A stretch of 64,000 nucleotides of DNA from CADEFX01 sp963806735 (GCA_963806735.1 CAWEBE010000010.1:124001-188000), one strand, 5' to 3'; shown: positions 27,636 through 38,232, counted from the stretch's first letter. Program-made: numbers and translations. Notes: generated from the sequence alone by a model not told the origin.

Positions 27636-28514
27636 TCAAACCACCTGCTCAAGCGTGGAGTCTGTATCCATGATGGAGACGCGGCGCATGTCGCGTGGTG
27701 CTGTTTCCGGTATGTGCCGGCGTGCCCTGTGCATCGTGACCCTGTTGTCCCAAAGCACGACGTCACTCGTCCGCCATTTGTGCGAATAGACAAACTCTCG
27801 CTGGGTTGCAATCTCCGTCAACTCATATAGGAGATCCATGCTCTCGGGCTTCGACCAGCCGACAATGTGGGAGGCGTGCGAAGAGAGATAAAGTGACTTG
27901 CGTCCTGTGCGCGGATGGCGCCGCACCAGCCGCTGATGCATCGGCACCAGCGTGGCGCGTTCTTCCTCGGTGGCCGTTGGAAAACCGGCCACGGCGCGCG
28001 AGTGCAACAGGTTGTGCTCAACCAGCAGGTTCTCGACAGTCTCCCGCAGGTCGTCAGGTAACGCGTCGTAGGCAGCGCGCATGTCGGCGAACTGCGTCTC
28101 TCCGCCCTTGGCCGCAACCACACGTCCCGAGAGGAACGAGTACTTAACTGGGACACGGTTAAAAGAACCATCGGTATGCCACCGCCGGCTGCCCAGGTTG
28201 TTCATGCGCCGCCTGTCCCCGGCTTCCAACGGCTTGTCGCCCTTGCCAAGGTTGGAGGCATCCGTCATTTCGGCATTGAGCCTGGCATCTTGACTGGTGC
28301 GCGCGGCAGTCGAGCGCTGCAACTCACCGAAGGGCCGACAGAAAGCCATCTGCTGCTCATCGGTGATCTCCTGGGCGGGCAGGACCACCACCGGATACTC
28401 GTCGACGATGCCCTCGATTTCCGCTCTCAGCGCCGCAGGAGGGGGCGACCGCATATCGACCCCGCTCAGCTCGATCGCAAATCCCGCGTGCAACACGCGC
28501 TTTTGCAACGCCAT
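27636..28514 (-). CDS. TauD/TfdA-family dioxygenase (third paralogue)
   Basis: This 292-residue enzyme has the triad H113-x-D115 (RWHTDGSF) and H262 (VTMHRARR), with the 2-oxoglutarate arginine near 278 (RDMRRVSIM). The C-terminal block HKWRTSDVVLWDNRVTMHRA is the TfdA-like form. The presence of HTDGSF with a following Val/Pro-rich loop resembles TfdA and alkylsulfatase-type enzymes more than strict taurine dioxygenase, but I cannot assign a substrate. It is transcribed toward the ABC genes and lies downstream of a thioesterase on the same strand. Confidence 0.88.
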   Translation of the reverse strand: MALQKRVLHAGFAIELSGVDMRSPPPAALRAEIEGIVDEYPVVVLPAQEITDEQQMAFCRPFGELQRSTAARTSQDARLNAEMTDASNLGKGDKPLEAGDRRRMNNLGSRRWHTDGSFNRVPVKYSFLSGRVVAAKGGETQFADMRAAYDALPDDLRETVENLLVEHNLLHSRAVAGFPTATEEERATLVPMHQRLVRRHPRTGRKSLYLSSHASHIVGWSKPESMDLLYELTEIATQREFVYSHKWRTSDVVLWDNRVTMHRARRHIPETAPRDMRRVSIMDTDSTLEQVV

Positions 28515-28837
28515 GACTATCCTCCCGTGTGCGCATTATCAAAAGAAGTGTGTTCTATGGTGACGTTGGTTGAGGAAGGTTCGCAAGCGAGTTTAAGTCA
28601 CGCATTTCGTGACAGAGTACAAAGCTCGATATGTCCCCACGCGTCATCGGCGCGCTGTGAGTGGGTATGGCAAGATGCTTATCGGGCAAGCCGAAGATTC
28701 GACACGGGGGCATGTCCAGAAATGGCACCTCTCCGCCGCAGGCCGCGATACACCGCTGCGGCAGCAGCTTGCTTGAAGTGCTCGTGCAGGTCTTCGGTGC
28801 GAGTGGAAGATGCGTACGATGCTTTGACTGGCGCAAG

Positions 28838-29275
28838 TCAGAAGGCGAATTCGATGCTGGCGTGTGCGGTCAAAATGCTCGTGGCCGCGAACAAAACACG
28901 GACTTCGGCGAACGCCGATGCTTTGCCAAAGCGCAAGACTTCCGCTCTTACGTGAAAGTCGTCGTTGACGGCGGGTCGCAGGAAGTGGGTGTGTTGATAG
29001 ACGGTGCCTTTTGGGACGCGGTCCATCGTCGTCATCGCAAGGGATGCAACGGTGTCGATGGCGGCCATGATGGCCTGGCCGCACACTGCGCCGCTCGAGA
29101 ACTTGAGCGCATCATTTTGCGGAAGCAGTGCCGACACGACACCCGGATCGACCTTGAACTCGCGCAATCCGAGATCCTTCACCCAGGGCGCGAAAAGGTA
29201 ATCGTAGTACTCGAGAACGGTGGCATCCGTGAGCGGAATGCAATGACGCGGAATTGGCTTGCCGATGTGGCTCAT
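28838..29275 (-). CDS. Hotdog-fold thioesterase (PaaI-like)
   Basis: This 145-residue single hotdog domain has the PaaI-like core: helix FSSGAVCGQAIMAAIDTVASLAM near residues 59-81 and strands GTVYQHTHFLRPAVNDDFHVRAEVLRFGKASAFAEVRVLF. ATG at 29275 is used because it is the last plausible start before the fold. The family hydrolyses acyl- or aroyl-CoA thioesters. It lies 323 bp upstream of the third TauD-like gene on the same strand, and no gene was seen in that gap. It may process CoA intermediates of the compound taken up by the cluster. Confidence 0.75.
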   Translation of the reverse strand: MSHIGKPIPRHCIPLTDATVLEYYDYLFAPWVKDLGLREFKVDPGVVSALLPQNDALKFSSGAVCGQAIMAAIDTVASLAMTTMDRVPKGTVYQHTHFLRPAVNDDFHVRAEVLRFGKASAFAEVRVLFAATSILTAHASIEFAF

Positions 29276-29401
29276 TTCTTTGTGCGCTCCTTGAGGCAAT
29301 ACTAATCCGCTCCGCCGTCCCGCGAGCAACTGCCGCCACGTCGTGAGGCAGCGTCAGTTGCCTGGGTCGCGGAATGTTCAGTCCTCATAGGCCACGCTTA
29401 G

Positions 29402-29572
29402 AGCGCGATCGCCTCACATGGAAGCACTGCCGCTTACATGTGTCCGCGTAGCGCGGCTCTGCCGCGACGCGTAAATCGCACTCTAAACTATAAGTGTAGA
29501 GCAGGATTCACGCTTCGGCGGCCACGTCTCGATTGCGAGAGCGTGATTCAATCCGAAGCGATCCTGCTCTAG
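29402..29572 (+). repeat. Dispersed palindromic repeat, copy 1
   Basis: A structured 170-bp element lies between the thioesterase and the liv cluster. It contains nested inverted repeats: CACATGGAAGC...CTTACATGTG, GCGCGGCTCTGCCGCG, and an outer pair TAGAGCAGGATT...ATCCTGCTCTAG. It matches the reverse complement of 48531-48692 nearly end to end, at roughly 80 percent by eye. No protein is encoded. It is probably a non-autonomous element or REP/MITE-like repeat. Confidence 0.75.
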
Positions 29573-29626
29573 GCGCGCGCAAGCCTAGGCGGCTGTTCAC
29601 GTGTAGGCTCTGTGTCGGTCAGCCGT

Positions 29627-30885
29627 TCAACGCTTGCCCCAGGTTACCTCGCCTGCCGCAACGGCCGGAGGATAAACGGTCACCGGCACACCACCTTGCC
29701 ACTGCACGTAGACGATCTCTGCACCCACCCGGCGACCCTTCTCGTCGAACTTCATCATTCCATTGCCACCGGGGAAGAACCGTCCTGAGCCGTTCTTGGT
29801 CTCCATGGTACGGAGCGCCTCGGCAACTGCCTTGCGATCCGCTTTGCCCGCCATCTCGAGGGCCTCCTTCAGGATCCACATGTCGCCGTAGATGCCGATG
29901 GTATCCTGCGTCATCCAAGGCTCGCCGGTCTCCTTCTTGAAGCTTCGGCGAGCTCTTCGTGTCCTTTGGCCGGCCAGTTGGCGATCGATGAACAGCACGT
30001 CCCTCGAGCAAATCTTTGCCGACCAACTGAAGAACTCCGGCGCGCCCGATGCGCGCCGCCGTTGGACATAACCGGCAGCCGTCCCTTGACCGAGCCCAAA
30101 TTCGTTGAGCTTCTCGAGGAGCAGCTTGACGTCGGGCCCGTATGTCGTCGGAACGAGCAGAAGCATGTCGGGCCGCGGCAGCGCTGATCTTCTGGATGAG
30201 ACGGCGTGGCATCGGCGAGCGGAGGCGTAAAGATGTCATCGACGACAAGCTTGAGGCTTTGCACGTTCGAGGCCGCCTTCGATGAGGGGCTTCGCAAACG
30301 CCGTGGGGCCTGCCGTATTGTCCCGCAGCATGTATACGTTGCTTGGTCTCTTGCCCGATGCTTTCTCGGCCAGGCCGAGCGCCGTCGGTATTGCCTCGTG
30401 GGCCATGGCGCTCGACACAAGCGAGGTCTGGAACACGTTCTTAAAGCCGCGCGCTGTGATCTGGTCGGAGTAAGCCATGGTAAGCCACGGGATCTCGGCG
30501 CGCTCGGTAACCTCGGTCACCGCAAGCGTGAACGATGAGAACCAGGAGCCCCGCCGGCGACATGTCGGGCTCCGACGACAAGACGCTGGGCCGCATTCTT
30601 TGCCTTCTCGACATTGTCGCCAGCATCGAAGCTGATAAGGCGCATCTTGGCGCCGCCGAGCGCCTTGATACCCCCCTGCTCATTGATGTGCTTGATTGCA
30701 AGATCGCCGCCCATCTTTATGAGCTGGCTTGGTCGCGCCCAGGGACCCGAGAGGGGGACGATCAGTCCCACTTTGACCTCACTGGGTTGGGCCGCTGCGC
30801 GGCGTGCGCCCAGCACTAGAGTGGATACGCCGGCAACACCGGTTTTCAGAACGGTGCGGCGGCTCGGTCGTTTCAAGCTTGTCAT
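29627..30885 (-). pseudogene. Branched-chain-type ABC substrate-binding protein, many frame changes
   Basis: The N-terminus is normal: ATG 30885 behind GGAGGAG, a twin-arginine leader (SRRTVLKTGVAGVSTLVLGA) and the Peripla_BP_6 opening VKVGLIVPLSGPWA. The remaining family blocks occur in order but in different frames: TEVTERAEIPWLTMAYSDQI, then SLKLVVDDIFTPPLADATP, then MLLLVPTTYGPDVKLLLEKL, then GEPWMTQDTIGIYGDMWILK. It ends EVTWGKR at 29627. I count at least eight single-base shifts, for example near 30575, 30555, 30270, 30205 and 30175. Residues within each block remain conserved, so the damage is almost purely insertion/deletion. It would be the binding protein of the adjacent liv-type importer. 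Confidence 0.8.
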
Positions 30886-30950
30886 GTCGTCTCCTCCTTG
30901 GAGCAGTAGAGTTTCCATTTTGGTTGCCTTCGAACTACTCGCGGCCCCGA

Positions 30951-31675
<725 letters not shown>

Positions 31676-32520
31676 TTCTTGCCGAGGTAGGCTTCGATCA
31701 CTGCGGGTCGCGGGTCACCTCCTGCGGCAGTCCCTCCGCCGAGCACCGCTCCGTGATCCAGCACGATGAAACGGTCGGCCAGACGCACCATCGCCTGCAT
31801 GGTGTGCTCGATGATGACGATCGTCATCCCGTCCGCAGCGAATCGCGCTGATGACGGCGAGCATATCCTCCACGGCCTCCGCACCGAGGCCCGCCAGAGT
31901 CTCGTCCAGCAGCAGCACACGCGGCCGCCCTGCAAGCGCACGAGCCAGCTCCAGCAAACGCAGTTGCTTGGTCGTCAACCCACCCGCCAGCAGATGCGCG
32001 TCGTGCTCCATGCCGACCCGCGCCAAGGCGGCCTGGCGCGAGCGCATAGGCCTCGTCGTCGGACGGCGTGGCCGCATAGGCCCCCACGACGACGTTGTCG
32101 AGCACCGACAGGCGCGGAAAGGGGCGTACGACCTGGAACGTGCGGCCAATGCCGAGGTGGCAGACCCGGTTGGTGGGCAGACCGAGCACTGAGCTTGTCC
32201 AGCGAAAGTGACACTGCCGCTGTCGGCTTTCAGTATCCCGTTGAGCAGATTGAAGAGGGTCGTCTTCCCGGCCCCGTTCGGCCCGATGATGCCGAGGATC
32301 TCGCCCTCGCGAACGGTGAAGCTCACATCCTGCACCGCCTTGAGACCGCCGAAACTCTTCGACAGCCCGCGCACGTTCAGCAGGACGGGCGCACTGGCCG
32401 ACGGCGCCGTGCGCGTAGGCCCTGCAGCAGGAACGATCACGTCCGCGGCCATGGCCACTGGCGTGGCCTGGCCATCGGCGGAGACGCTGCGGGCAGCCCG
32501 CCTTTGCAACATGTCCCGCA
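31676..32520 (-). pseudogene. livG: LivG-type ABC ATP-binding protein, frame-disrupted and continuous with LivM
   Basis: After a 45-codon linker the domain opens with LLNVRGLSKSFGGLKAVQDV and Walker A GPNGAGKTT. Family segments then follow in shifting frames: CHLGIGRTFQVVRPFPRLSV, then LAGGLTTKQLRLLELARALA with Walker B VLLLDETLAGL, then GMTIVIIEHTMQAMVRLADR and AVIEAYLGK. At least four shifts are needed. There is no stop between the LivM tail (SAPEGIFWKVRDML) and this ATPase in the same frame, so the original product may have been a LivM-LivG fusion, an arrangement known in this family. Confidence 0.75.
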
Positions 32521-33492
32521 CCTTCCAGAAGATGCCCTCGGGCGCGGACAGGATGATCAGGATGATGGCCGACGCCGCAGCACCACGCCTTGGATTCCCG
32601 GAAGCCGATCGCCGAGCTCTGCTTGTAGGATCTCAGTAAGCGGGAATGAGAACCGCCGCACCGATCACCGGCCCCCACGCCGAGCCGACGCCGCCGAACA
32701 ATGCCATGATGAGGGCCTGGGCGCAGGTCAGCATGCCAAACACGGTCTGTGGCGTCACGACCAGAAGCACCATGACGTAGAAGCCGCCGATCGTGCCGGC
32801 GATCATACCGGACAGCGACGATGGCCTTGAGCTTCCAGCGGAAGGAGTCGATTCCGGCTGCCTCGGCCGCGATCTCGTTCTGCTTGATGGCAAGGAGCGA
32901 CATGCCGAAGCGCGAGCGTTCCACCTTCAGCGACACCAGCAGCGCCGCAATCATCAGCGCCAGCGCCATCAGCGCGTAAATGCGGTTGTCGCTGAACTGC
33001 ATGAAGGCTGCCGGCGCGTCGCGGCGCATGGGCAGCGACACCTCCTGCAGCCCCAGCCATTCGAACACGTAGAGCATTGCCAGTGGGTAGGCGAGCATCG
33101 ACGAGCGCGAAGTAATGGCCCCGCAAGCGGAAGGTCGGATAGCCGATGATCAATCCCGCAATGGCGCCGGCGAGACCGGCGAGCGGCAGGCCGATCCACG
33201 GCGTGATGCCGAAAAAGACGAACAGGATCGTCAGCGTGTAGGCGCCGAGCCCGAAGAATGCGGCGTGCCCGAACGACACCAGCCCGGAGTATCCCGACAG
33301 GATGTTCCAGGAGATGCCGAGCGTCGCCCACACGGGCACCAGCGTGAGCATGAGCTGGTAGTACTGGTTGCGCACGGTCGCGACGAGAGTGACATAGACG
33401 ACCGTCAAACCGACCAGCGGCACGGCCCAGGAGGCGACAGAGCGCTTGACGCGCGACACGGAAGTTTTGGGCTGAGGCGCTTGGCGCTGCAT
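32521..33492 (-). pseudogene. livM: LivM-type permease, frame-disrupted
   Basis: The N-terminal half is in one frame: LVPVWATLGISWNILSGYSG, LVSFGHAAFFGLGAYTLTIL, then GYPTFRLRGHYFAL, all typical of LivM. Later segments lie in other frames: SLLAIKQNEIAAEAAGIDSF, then GTIGGFYVMVLLVVTPQTVF, then ALFGGVGSAWGPVIGAAVLI, then AIILIILSAPEGIFWKV. Shifts occur around 33105, 32820, 32634 and 32575. At 32634 one surplus base in CCCGCTT puts a stop in frame. The conserved residues are preserved across the breaks. It follows livH by one base. Confidence 0.78.
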
Positions 33493-33493
33493 T

Positions 33494-34447
33494 TCAAGCT
33501 CTCGTCACGTTGACGCCGAACAGACCTTGGGGCCGCAGGAACACGATCAGCAGAAAGACAACGAAAATCGCCGTGTTCTGCAGCTGCGTCGGCAGCACGA
33601 GCGTGGAGAGCTGCTGCACCAGCCCGATGATCATGCCGCCCCAGAAGGCGCCGATGATCGAGCCCAGTCCGCCCAGCACGACGCCCGCATACATGACAAT
33701 GACGAACTCGAGGCCGACGTAGGGCTGGAAGGGGTAGTAGGTGGCCACTAGTCCCCCGGCCATCGCCGTGATCGCTGTGCCGATGCCGAAGGCGACGCGA
33801 TGCGCCTTGTCGACGTCGATTCCCATGTAGGTCGCGGCGCCCGGATTGTCGGCGGCGGCCCTGAGCGACTTGCCGAGCCGGGAGCGGGTGATGAACAGGT
33901 AGAGGCCTGCCGCCACCACCAGCGCAATGACGAGCGCTATGCCGCGCGCCTTGTTGAGGAAGAAGCTGACGTCGTTGCCGAAGAGCGGCCCAAGCTCCCA
34001 GGCGCTCGAGGACAGCGAGGTCTTGATCGATACCGGGGTCGAGCCGAACAGCAACAGTCCCCCGTTGGACAGAATCAGGGCAAAGCCGAGCGTCAGGATG
34101 AGCTGCGCGTAATGCCCCTCACCTTCGAGACTCGCAACCTTCACCCCGGTCACCTGACTGATCGAGAAGGCGATGCAGCAGCAGGCCAAAGACGTACATG
34201 ATCGGGCCGGTGACGAGGGCGGCAATGATGGAGCCGACGTCGGCACCGAAGAACTGGCCGATCCCGAGCACACTGAAGAGATAGAAGGCAAGTACATGCC
34301 GACCATCATCAGGTCGCCCTGGCCGAAGTTGATGACCCGCATGACGCCGAAAATGATGCCGAGGCCGACGCACATCAGTCCGTAGAGACCACCGAGAAGT
34401 ATTCCCGCAGCCAGCGCCTGCAGGAAGTTTTCGATCTGGACGAACAT
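33494..34447 (-). pseudogene. livH: LivH-type permease with two compensating frameshifts
   Basis: The frame runs from MFVQIENFLQALAAGILLGG to the stop at 33494 without interruption. However, the stretch between GQGDLMMVGMYL and QVTGVKVA reads as Ser/Pro-rich nonsense. In the neighbouring frame the same DNA encodes the expected helix (FYLFSVLGIGQFFGADVGSI, then GPIMYVFGLLLHRLL). A missing base near 34290 and a surplus base near 34165 explain this. The rest is a normal LivH, including GIDVDKAHRVAFGIGTAITA and GGLGSIIGAFWGGMIIGL. It is the first gene of the liv order on this strand. Confidence 0.8.
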
Positions 34448-34518
34448 GGGATTCACGACAGCGTACCTCCACCGCACACGCCAAAAGACGCGCGCTTTAT
34501 CGTTGTTTTGTCCGCGCT

Positions 34519-36135
34519 CTATCGAGAGAGCGCGAACCCTTCGTAACCCTTGCGCGCGTGATCGTCACAGATGTCGCGGTAGCGGACCATGCCGCCGGCA
34601 TACGGCATGAACACCCGTGGTTTGCCGGGGACATTGGCACCTAAGTACCAAGAGTGATGTGCCAGCGGCAGCAGCGTCGCCTCCGCCGCTTCGTTGACTG
34701 CCTGCACCCAGTGATCCATCGATTTCGGACGAGCCTCGATGCGCGCAATGCCGCGCTCGCGCAAATAGGCAATGCAGTCGGTGATCCACTCCACGTGCTG
34801 CTCGATCGCCACCGGCATGTTGCACAGCACGGAGGGACTGCCGGGACCGGTGATCGTGAACAGGTTGGGAAAGCCTGCGATCTGCAAGCCGAGATAATTG
34901 CGTGGTCCCGCGTGCCAGGCCTCGGCCAACGTCCGGCCGTCTCGCCCGGCGATGTTCATGCGCAACAGCGGGCCTGTCATGGCATCGAAGCCGGTCGCGA
35001 ATACGATGATGTCGAGCGCATACTCGCGGCCATCCCGCGTTTGCAGCCCTGAGGGTGTAATCGCCTCGATTGGCGCTGCCCGAACATCGACGAGCGACAC
35101 ATTCCCGCGGTTGAAAGTTTCGAAGTAGTCGGTATCGATCGGGGGCCGCTTGGCTGCGTAGGGATGGTCGATGTCTGCCAGTTTCTCCGCTGTGGCCTGG
35201 TCTTTCACAATCTGCCGGATCTTGCTCTTGATAAACTCGGAGGCGGTATCGTTGGCAGCTTTGTCCGCGAGCAGGTCGCGGAAGGTCGCCCGGAACTGTA
35301 GTCCGCCTTTCTCCCATGCGGCCTCGTAGAGCTTCTGCCGCTGCTCTGGCGTCACGTCGAAGGCTGATCGGTCTTCGACAGGGAACGGCTGCCCATTCTG
35401 CGTGCTGAGCGTCGCGCGCCGGATGGCAGCGTAGTTCTCCTTGACGTAGCGCTGGAACTCCAGCGCTAGCGGAGCATTGCGCGCGGGCACGCTGTAGTTT
35501 GCCGTGCGCTGGAATACCGTCAGGTACGCGGCGGTCTGGGCAATAACCGGAACCGCCTGTATCGCCGTCGAGCCGGTGCCGATCACGCCGACCCGCTTGC
35601 CGCCGAAGTCCACGCCTTCGTGCGGCCACTGGCCGGTATGCACCCATCGGCCCTTGAAGCTGGCCAGACCCGGGAAGTCGGGCACGTTCGCCGTCGAGAG
35701 GCAGCCGACGGCGGTGATGAGGTACTTGGCGCTGAGCCCGGTTCCGTCGTCCGTCACCACGTGCCAGAGGTTCGCCTGCTCATCGTATCGCGCCGCCGTC
35801 ACCCGTGAGTTGAAGCGAATGTCACGCTTCAGATCGAGGCGATCCGCAACGTAATTGAGATAGCGCAGAATCTCCGGCTGTGCCGGATAGCGCTCAGACC
35901 ACTCCCAACCGTCGAACAATTCCTTCGAGAAGGTGTAGCAGTACCCATGGCTCTCAGAGTCGCAGCGCGCGCCTGGATACCGATTCCAATACCACGTCCC
36001 GCCGACGCCGGCGCCGGCTTCAAGGACAAGCGCCGAGAGCCCCAACCGATCGCGCAGGCAATGGAGCTGGTAGAGCCCGGCGAAGCCGGCTCCGACAATG
36101 AGAGCGTCGAACAATTGTCCTTCAGCCTTCCGCAT
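34519..36135 (-). CDS. Baeyer-Villiger-type flavin monooxygenase (cyclohexanone monooxygenase-like)
   Basis: This is an intact 538-residue FAD- and NADPH-dependent monooxygenase. The FAD-binding Rossmann motif is GAGFAGLY (about 16-23). The Baeyer-Villiger fingerprint is FKGRWVHTGQWPHEG near residues 160-174 (FxGxxxHxxxWP). The NADPH motif GTGSTAIQ is near 186, followed by the ATGFDAMTG loop. Such enzymes insert oxygen next to a ketone to give an ester or lactone. It is cytoplasmic, with no leader. It lies between the frame-disrupted liv operon and a broken TRAP binding-protein gene but is itself undamaged. The ketone substrate is unknown. Confidence 0.92.
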   Translation of the reverse strand: MRKAEGQLFDALIVGAGFAGLYQLHCLRDRLGLSALVLEAGAGVGGTWYWNRYPGARCDSESHGYCYTFSKELFDGWEWSERYPAQPEILRYLNYVADRLDLKRDIRFNSRVTAARYDEQANLWHVVTDDGTGLSAKYLITAVGCLSTANVPDFPGLASFKGRWVHTGQWPHEGVDFGGKRVGVIGTGSTAIQAVPVIAQTAAYLTVFQRTANYSVPARNAPLALEFQRYVKENYAAIRRATLSTQNGQPFPVEDRSAFDVTPEQRQKLYEAAWEKGGLQFRATFRDLLADKAANDTASEFIKSKIRQIVKDQATAEKLADIDHPYAAKRPPIDTDYFETFNRGNVSLVDVRAAPIEAITPSGLQTRDGREYALDIIVFATGFDAMTGPLLRMNIAGRDGRTLAEAWHAGPRNYLGLQIAGFPNLFTITGPGSPSVLCNMPVAIEQHVEWITDCIAYLRERGIARIEARPKSMDHWVQAVNEAAEATLLPLAHHSWYLGANVPGKPRVFMPYAGGMVRYRDICDDHARKGYEGFALSR

Positions 36136-36156
36136 TCATTCTATCCGTCTTGTCGT

Positions 36157-36610
36157 TCACTTGAACTGGAAGGCATCCAACTCATCGAGCAGGTCCCGCC
36201 CCACTGGACCATCAAAACCTTGTATGCTTGCTCTGCGCTCGCAAACTGGTACGGCAGATCCAACCCGTTCAGCTTGGGCACGATGCCGGTGAAGTAGGGA
36301 TTTCCAGTCGTGGACATGCCGATCGTGCCAGCGCGAACGCCCGCCAGTGCTGTACTATCTTTGCCCAAAGTGCTGTTCGGGTACGGCCGTATCTCGATGG
36401 CTCTCTGAGTGCGCTCTTTGGCTTTCTTGCTTATTTTCGAGCGCCGCGAGATGTATGGGATCAACTTCGGTCCCAGAGTGGGCAAGCGAAGCCGGATCGA
36501 CTGGGCTTCTGGCTTCCGAGATACCGTAGCCGACCAGCGTCAAGGCAGGCATGACGATGAACCGACCTGCGATCGACAGCGGGTTACGAACCTCTGTCCG
36601 TACGAATTCT
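36157..36610 (-). pseudogene. Broken TRAP substrate-binding protein (DctP) fragment
   Basis: DctP-like sequence is spread over several frames. LAHSGTEVDPIHLAALE is near 36460-36510. AIEIRPYPNSTLGKDSTALA runs into RAGTIGMSTTGNPYFTG in a second frame. LDLPYQFASAEQAYKVL is followed by DGPVGRDLLDELDAFQFK in another frame, then stops at 36157. The C-terminal two thirds of a normal 320-residue DctP are missing, so this is a truncated, frame-shifted relic rather than a single error. No DctQ or DctM genes accompany it. Confidence 0.6.
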
Positions 36611-36649
36611 GAACCCGATATTTGTTTCTTGAGGCTCAACGACGATTGA

Positions 36650-37366
36650 TCAGCCGGCCCGACCTTTTGCATTCCCACTGCTCCCCGAACTCTTCTCGTG
36701 CTGTTGACGCAGCACTTTGATCGCTATCTCTGAGGCTCTGGTGACGTGTTCGACCGTGGCCTGCCAGGCGCCAACGGGGTCTCGTCTTTCGATCGCTTCG
36801 ACAATGCGAGTGACTTCGGCGAGTGTGTTCTTGACGCGCCCCTTCTGCGACATCGACGTCGACCGAAGCAGACCAACCCGGTTGTTGAGTTGGGTCAGCA
36901 TCCTGCCAGCAATTCGATTGCCACACCTTTCGAGCAGCACCTCGTAAATTCCCGCCTTTGCGGTCGGCAGCGGCACGCTGCTCCTACCTCGCACCACGTC
37001 TGCGAATGCCTTGAGCGCCTGGCGAAGCACGGCGATATCCTCGTCCGACGCGGTCTCGGCGAACCGACGGGCGGCCAAGCCTTCCAGCATCGCGCGAACG
37101 TCGTAGAGTTGCTGGGCTTCCTCGACTGTGATGTCCGAAACAACCGGTCCGCGATGCGGTACGATCGTCACCAGTTCTTCAGCCTCGAGCTGCCGCAGCG
37201 CCTCGCGCAGAGAAGCCCTGCTCACTCCTAGCAAGTCGCACATTTCCCGTTCGATGAGACGATCGCCCGGCTTGAAACGCCCTTCGACGATCGCCGTGCG
37301 GAGCCGTATCTCAATCTCACGGCGGAGCGGCGCGGCCGCGGCGGCGATATGCATTGCGTTCGTCAT
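36650..37366 (-). CDS. GntR-family (FadR/FCD subfamily) transcriptional regulator
   Basis: This 238-residue regulator has an N-terminal winged helix-turn-helix (LRTAIVEGRFKPGDRLIEREMCDLLGVSRASLREALRQLEAEELV, residues about 25-70) and a C-terminal FCD all-helical ligand-binding domain. The FCD metal/ligand positions fall in DVRAMLEGLAARRFAE and later helices. ATG at 37366 precedes MTNAMHIAAAAAPLRREI; a longer frame is Arg-rich. It is divergent from no gene and transcribed toward the broken TRAP relic, whose genes it may once have controlled. FCD regulators typically sense carboxylic acids. Confidence 0.88.
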   Translation of the reverse strand: MTNAMHIAAAAAPLRREIEIRLRTAIVEGRFKPGDRLIEREMCDLLGVSRASLREALRQLEAEELVTIVPHRGPVVSDITVEEAQQLYDVRAMLEGLAARRFAETASDEDIAVLRQALKAFADVVRGRSSVPLPTAKAGIYEVLLERCGNRIAGRMLTQLNNRVGLLRSTSMSQKGRVKNTLAEVTRIVEAIERRDPVGAWQATVEHVTRASEIAIKVLRQQHEKSSGSSGNAKGRAG

Positions 37367-37632
37367 ATTTCCATACTGTCCGACAATCTTACGAGCTGTC
37401 AATCCAACAAATCGGAAAGGATGTCGGCGCGCTCTGGAGATCCGGCTGCCTCGTCTCCCGTGCGTGGTGAAGGCGCGCGCTTGGACCCGACGCAACCGAG
37501 AGGATCCGTCATAAACAGACGCTGTCCGCTTGCCGGAGTTGAGCGGACCTGGAGGCGATGCACACGTTTGGTCCTAGTCTGACCCTGGCACCGCGAGGCT
37601 TTTCGATAACGATATTCCTGGACGAGCGCGGC

Positions 37633-38232
37633 CTATCCGCAGCCGATGTTTCGCGATCCCACAATCGGCTCCCATCGGCGTGCAGCCCAATCCTCGTCGC
37701 TTGGTGACACTTGGTGGTAATTGCCCCGCCAATGCGTCAGTGCGCTGCCAACGCCGATACATCGGCTCGCAAGCACGCGGCAGATCACGACAGCATGCGC
37801 ATGCCGCTCGATGATCTCTTCGATCTCACAATCCATCGCGGCCAGGGCATCGCACAACACTGGAGCTCCCGAGCTCAACGAATGCCAACACGCGCCTGCA
37901 AACGCGTCCTCACCTTTGCTGCTTTCAAAGCGCACTGCGAGGTGCGCGTGATGCCCGGCCAGAACGCTGATGCCAAATGGGTAGCCTTGTGCGAAAGCAA
38001 ATCCTCCACGGTCGAAGGAGACCATCAAGCGCGGCACATCGCTTCCCAGCGCCGTGACGGACGCCGCGAGGAGGCCGTTGCGGTGGGGCCTTCTCCCAAC
38101 GGTAACTATGCTGATGCCGCCAGCAAGCTGGCACATGGCCCTCGCAAATGCCGCGCGCGAGGATGGAGCCGTATCGATGCGCGAAGGTCGGATGCTAACG
38201 GTAGGTGTGAATGCCGTGCTCGTATGTGCCAT
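37633..38232 (-). CDS. Flavin reductase-like protein, probable partner of the FMN-dependent monooxygenase
   Basis: This 199-residue protein carries a flavin-reductase (split-barrel FMN-binding) domain: FARAMCQLAGGISIVTVGRRPHRNGLLAASVTALGSDVPRLMVSFDRG at about residues 28-75, and later HWRGNYHQVSP. Such enzymes reduce FMN with NAD(P)H and hand it to two-component monooxygenases. The monooxygenase at 38.5-39.8 kb lies upstream on the same strand. A half-site GATAAGCAAT of the sulfur-type element lies 46 bp upstream, at 38281-38290, but its TTGGTT half is missing. An upstream GTG could add nine codons. Confidence 0.78.
   Translation of the reverse strand: MAHTSTAFTPTVSIRPSRIDTAPSSRAAFARAMCQLAGGISIVTVGRRPHRNGLLAASVTALGSDVPRLMVSFDRGGFAFAQGYPFGISVLAGHHAHLAVRFESSKGEDAFAGACWHSLSSGAPVLCDALAAMDCEIEEIIERHAHAVVICRVLASRCIGVGSALTHWRGNYHQVSPSDEDWAARRWEPIVGSRNIGCG

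Noticed and set aside
28555..28836. A 93-codon minus-strand frame between the thioesterase and third TauD-like gene
   Set aside because: No start signal, no conserved pattern; the gap appears non-coding.
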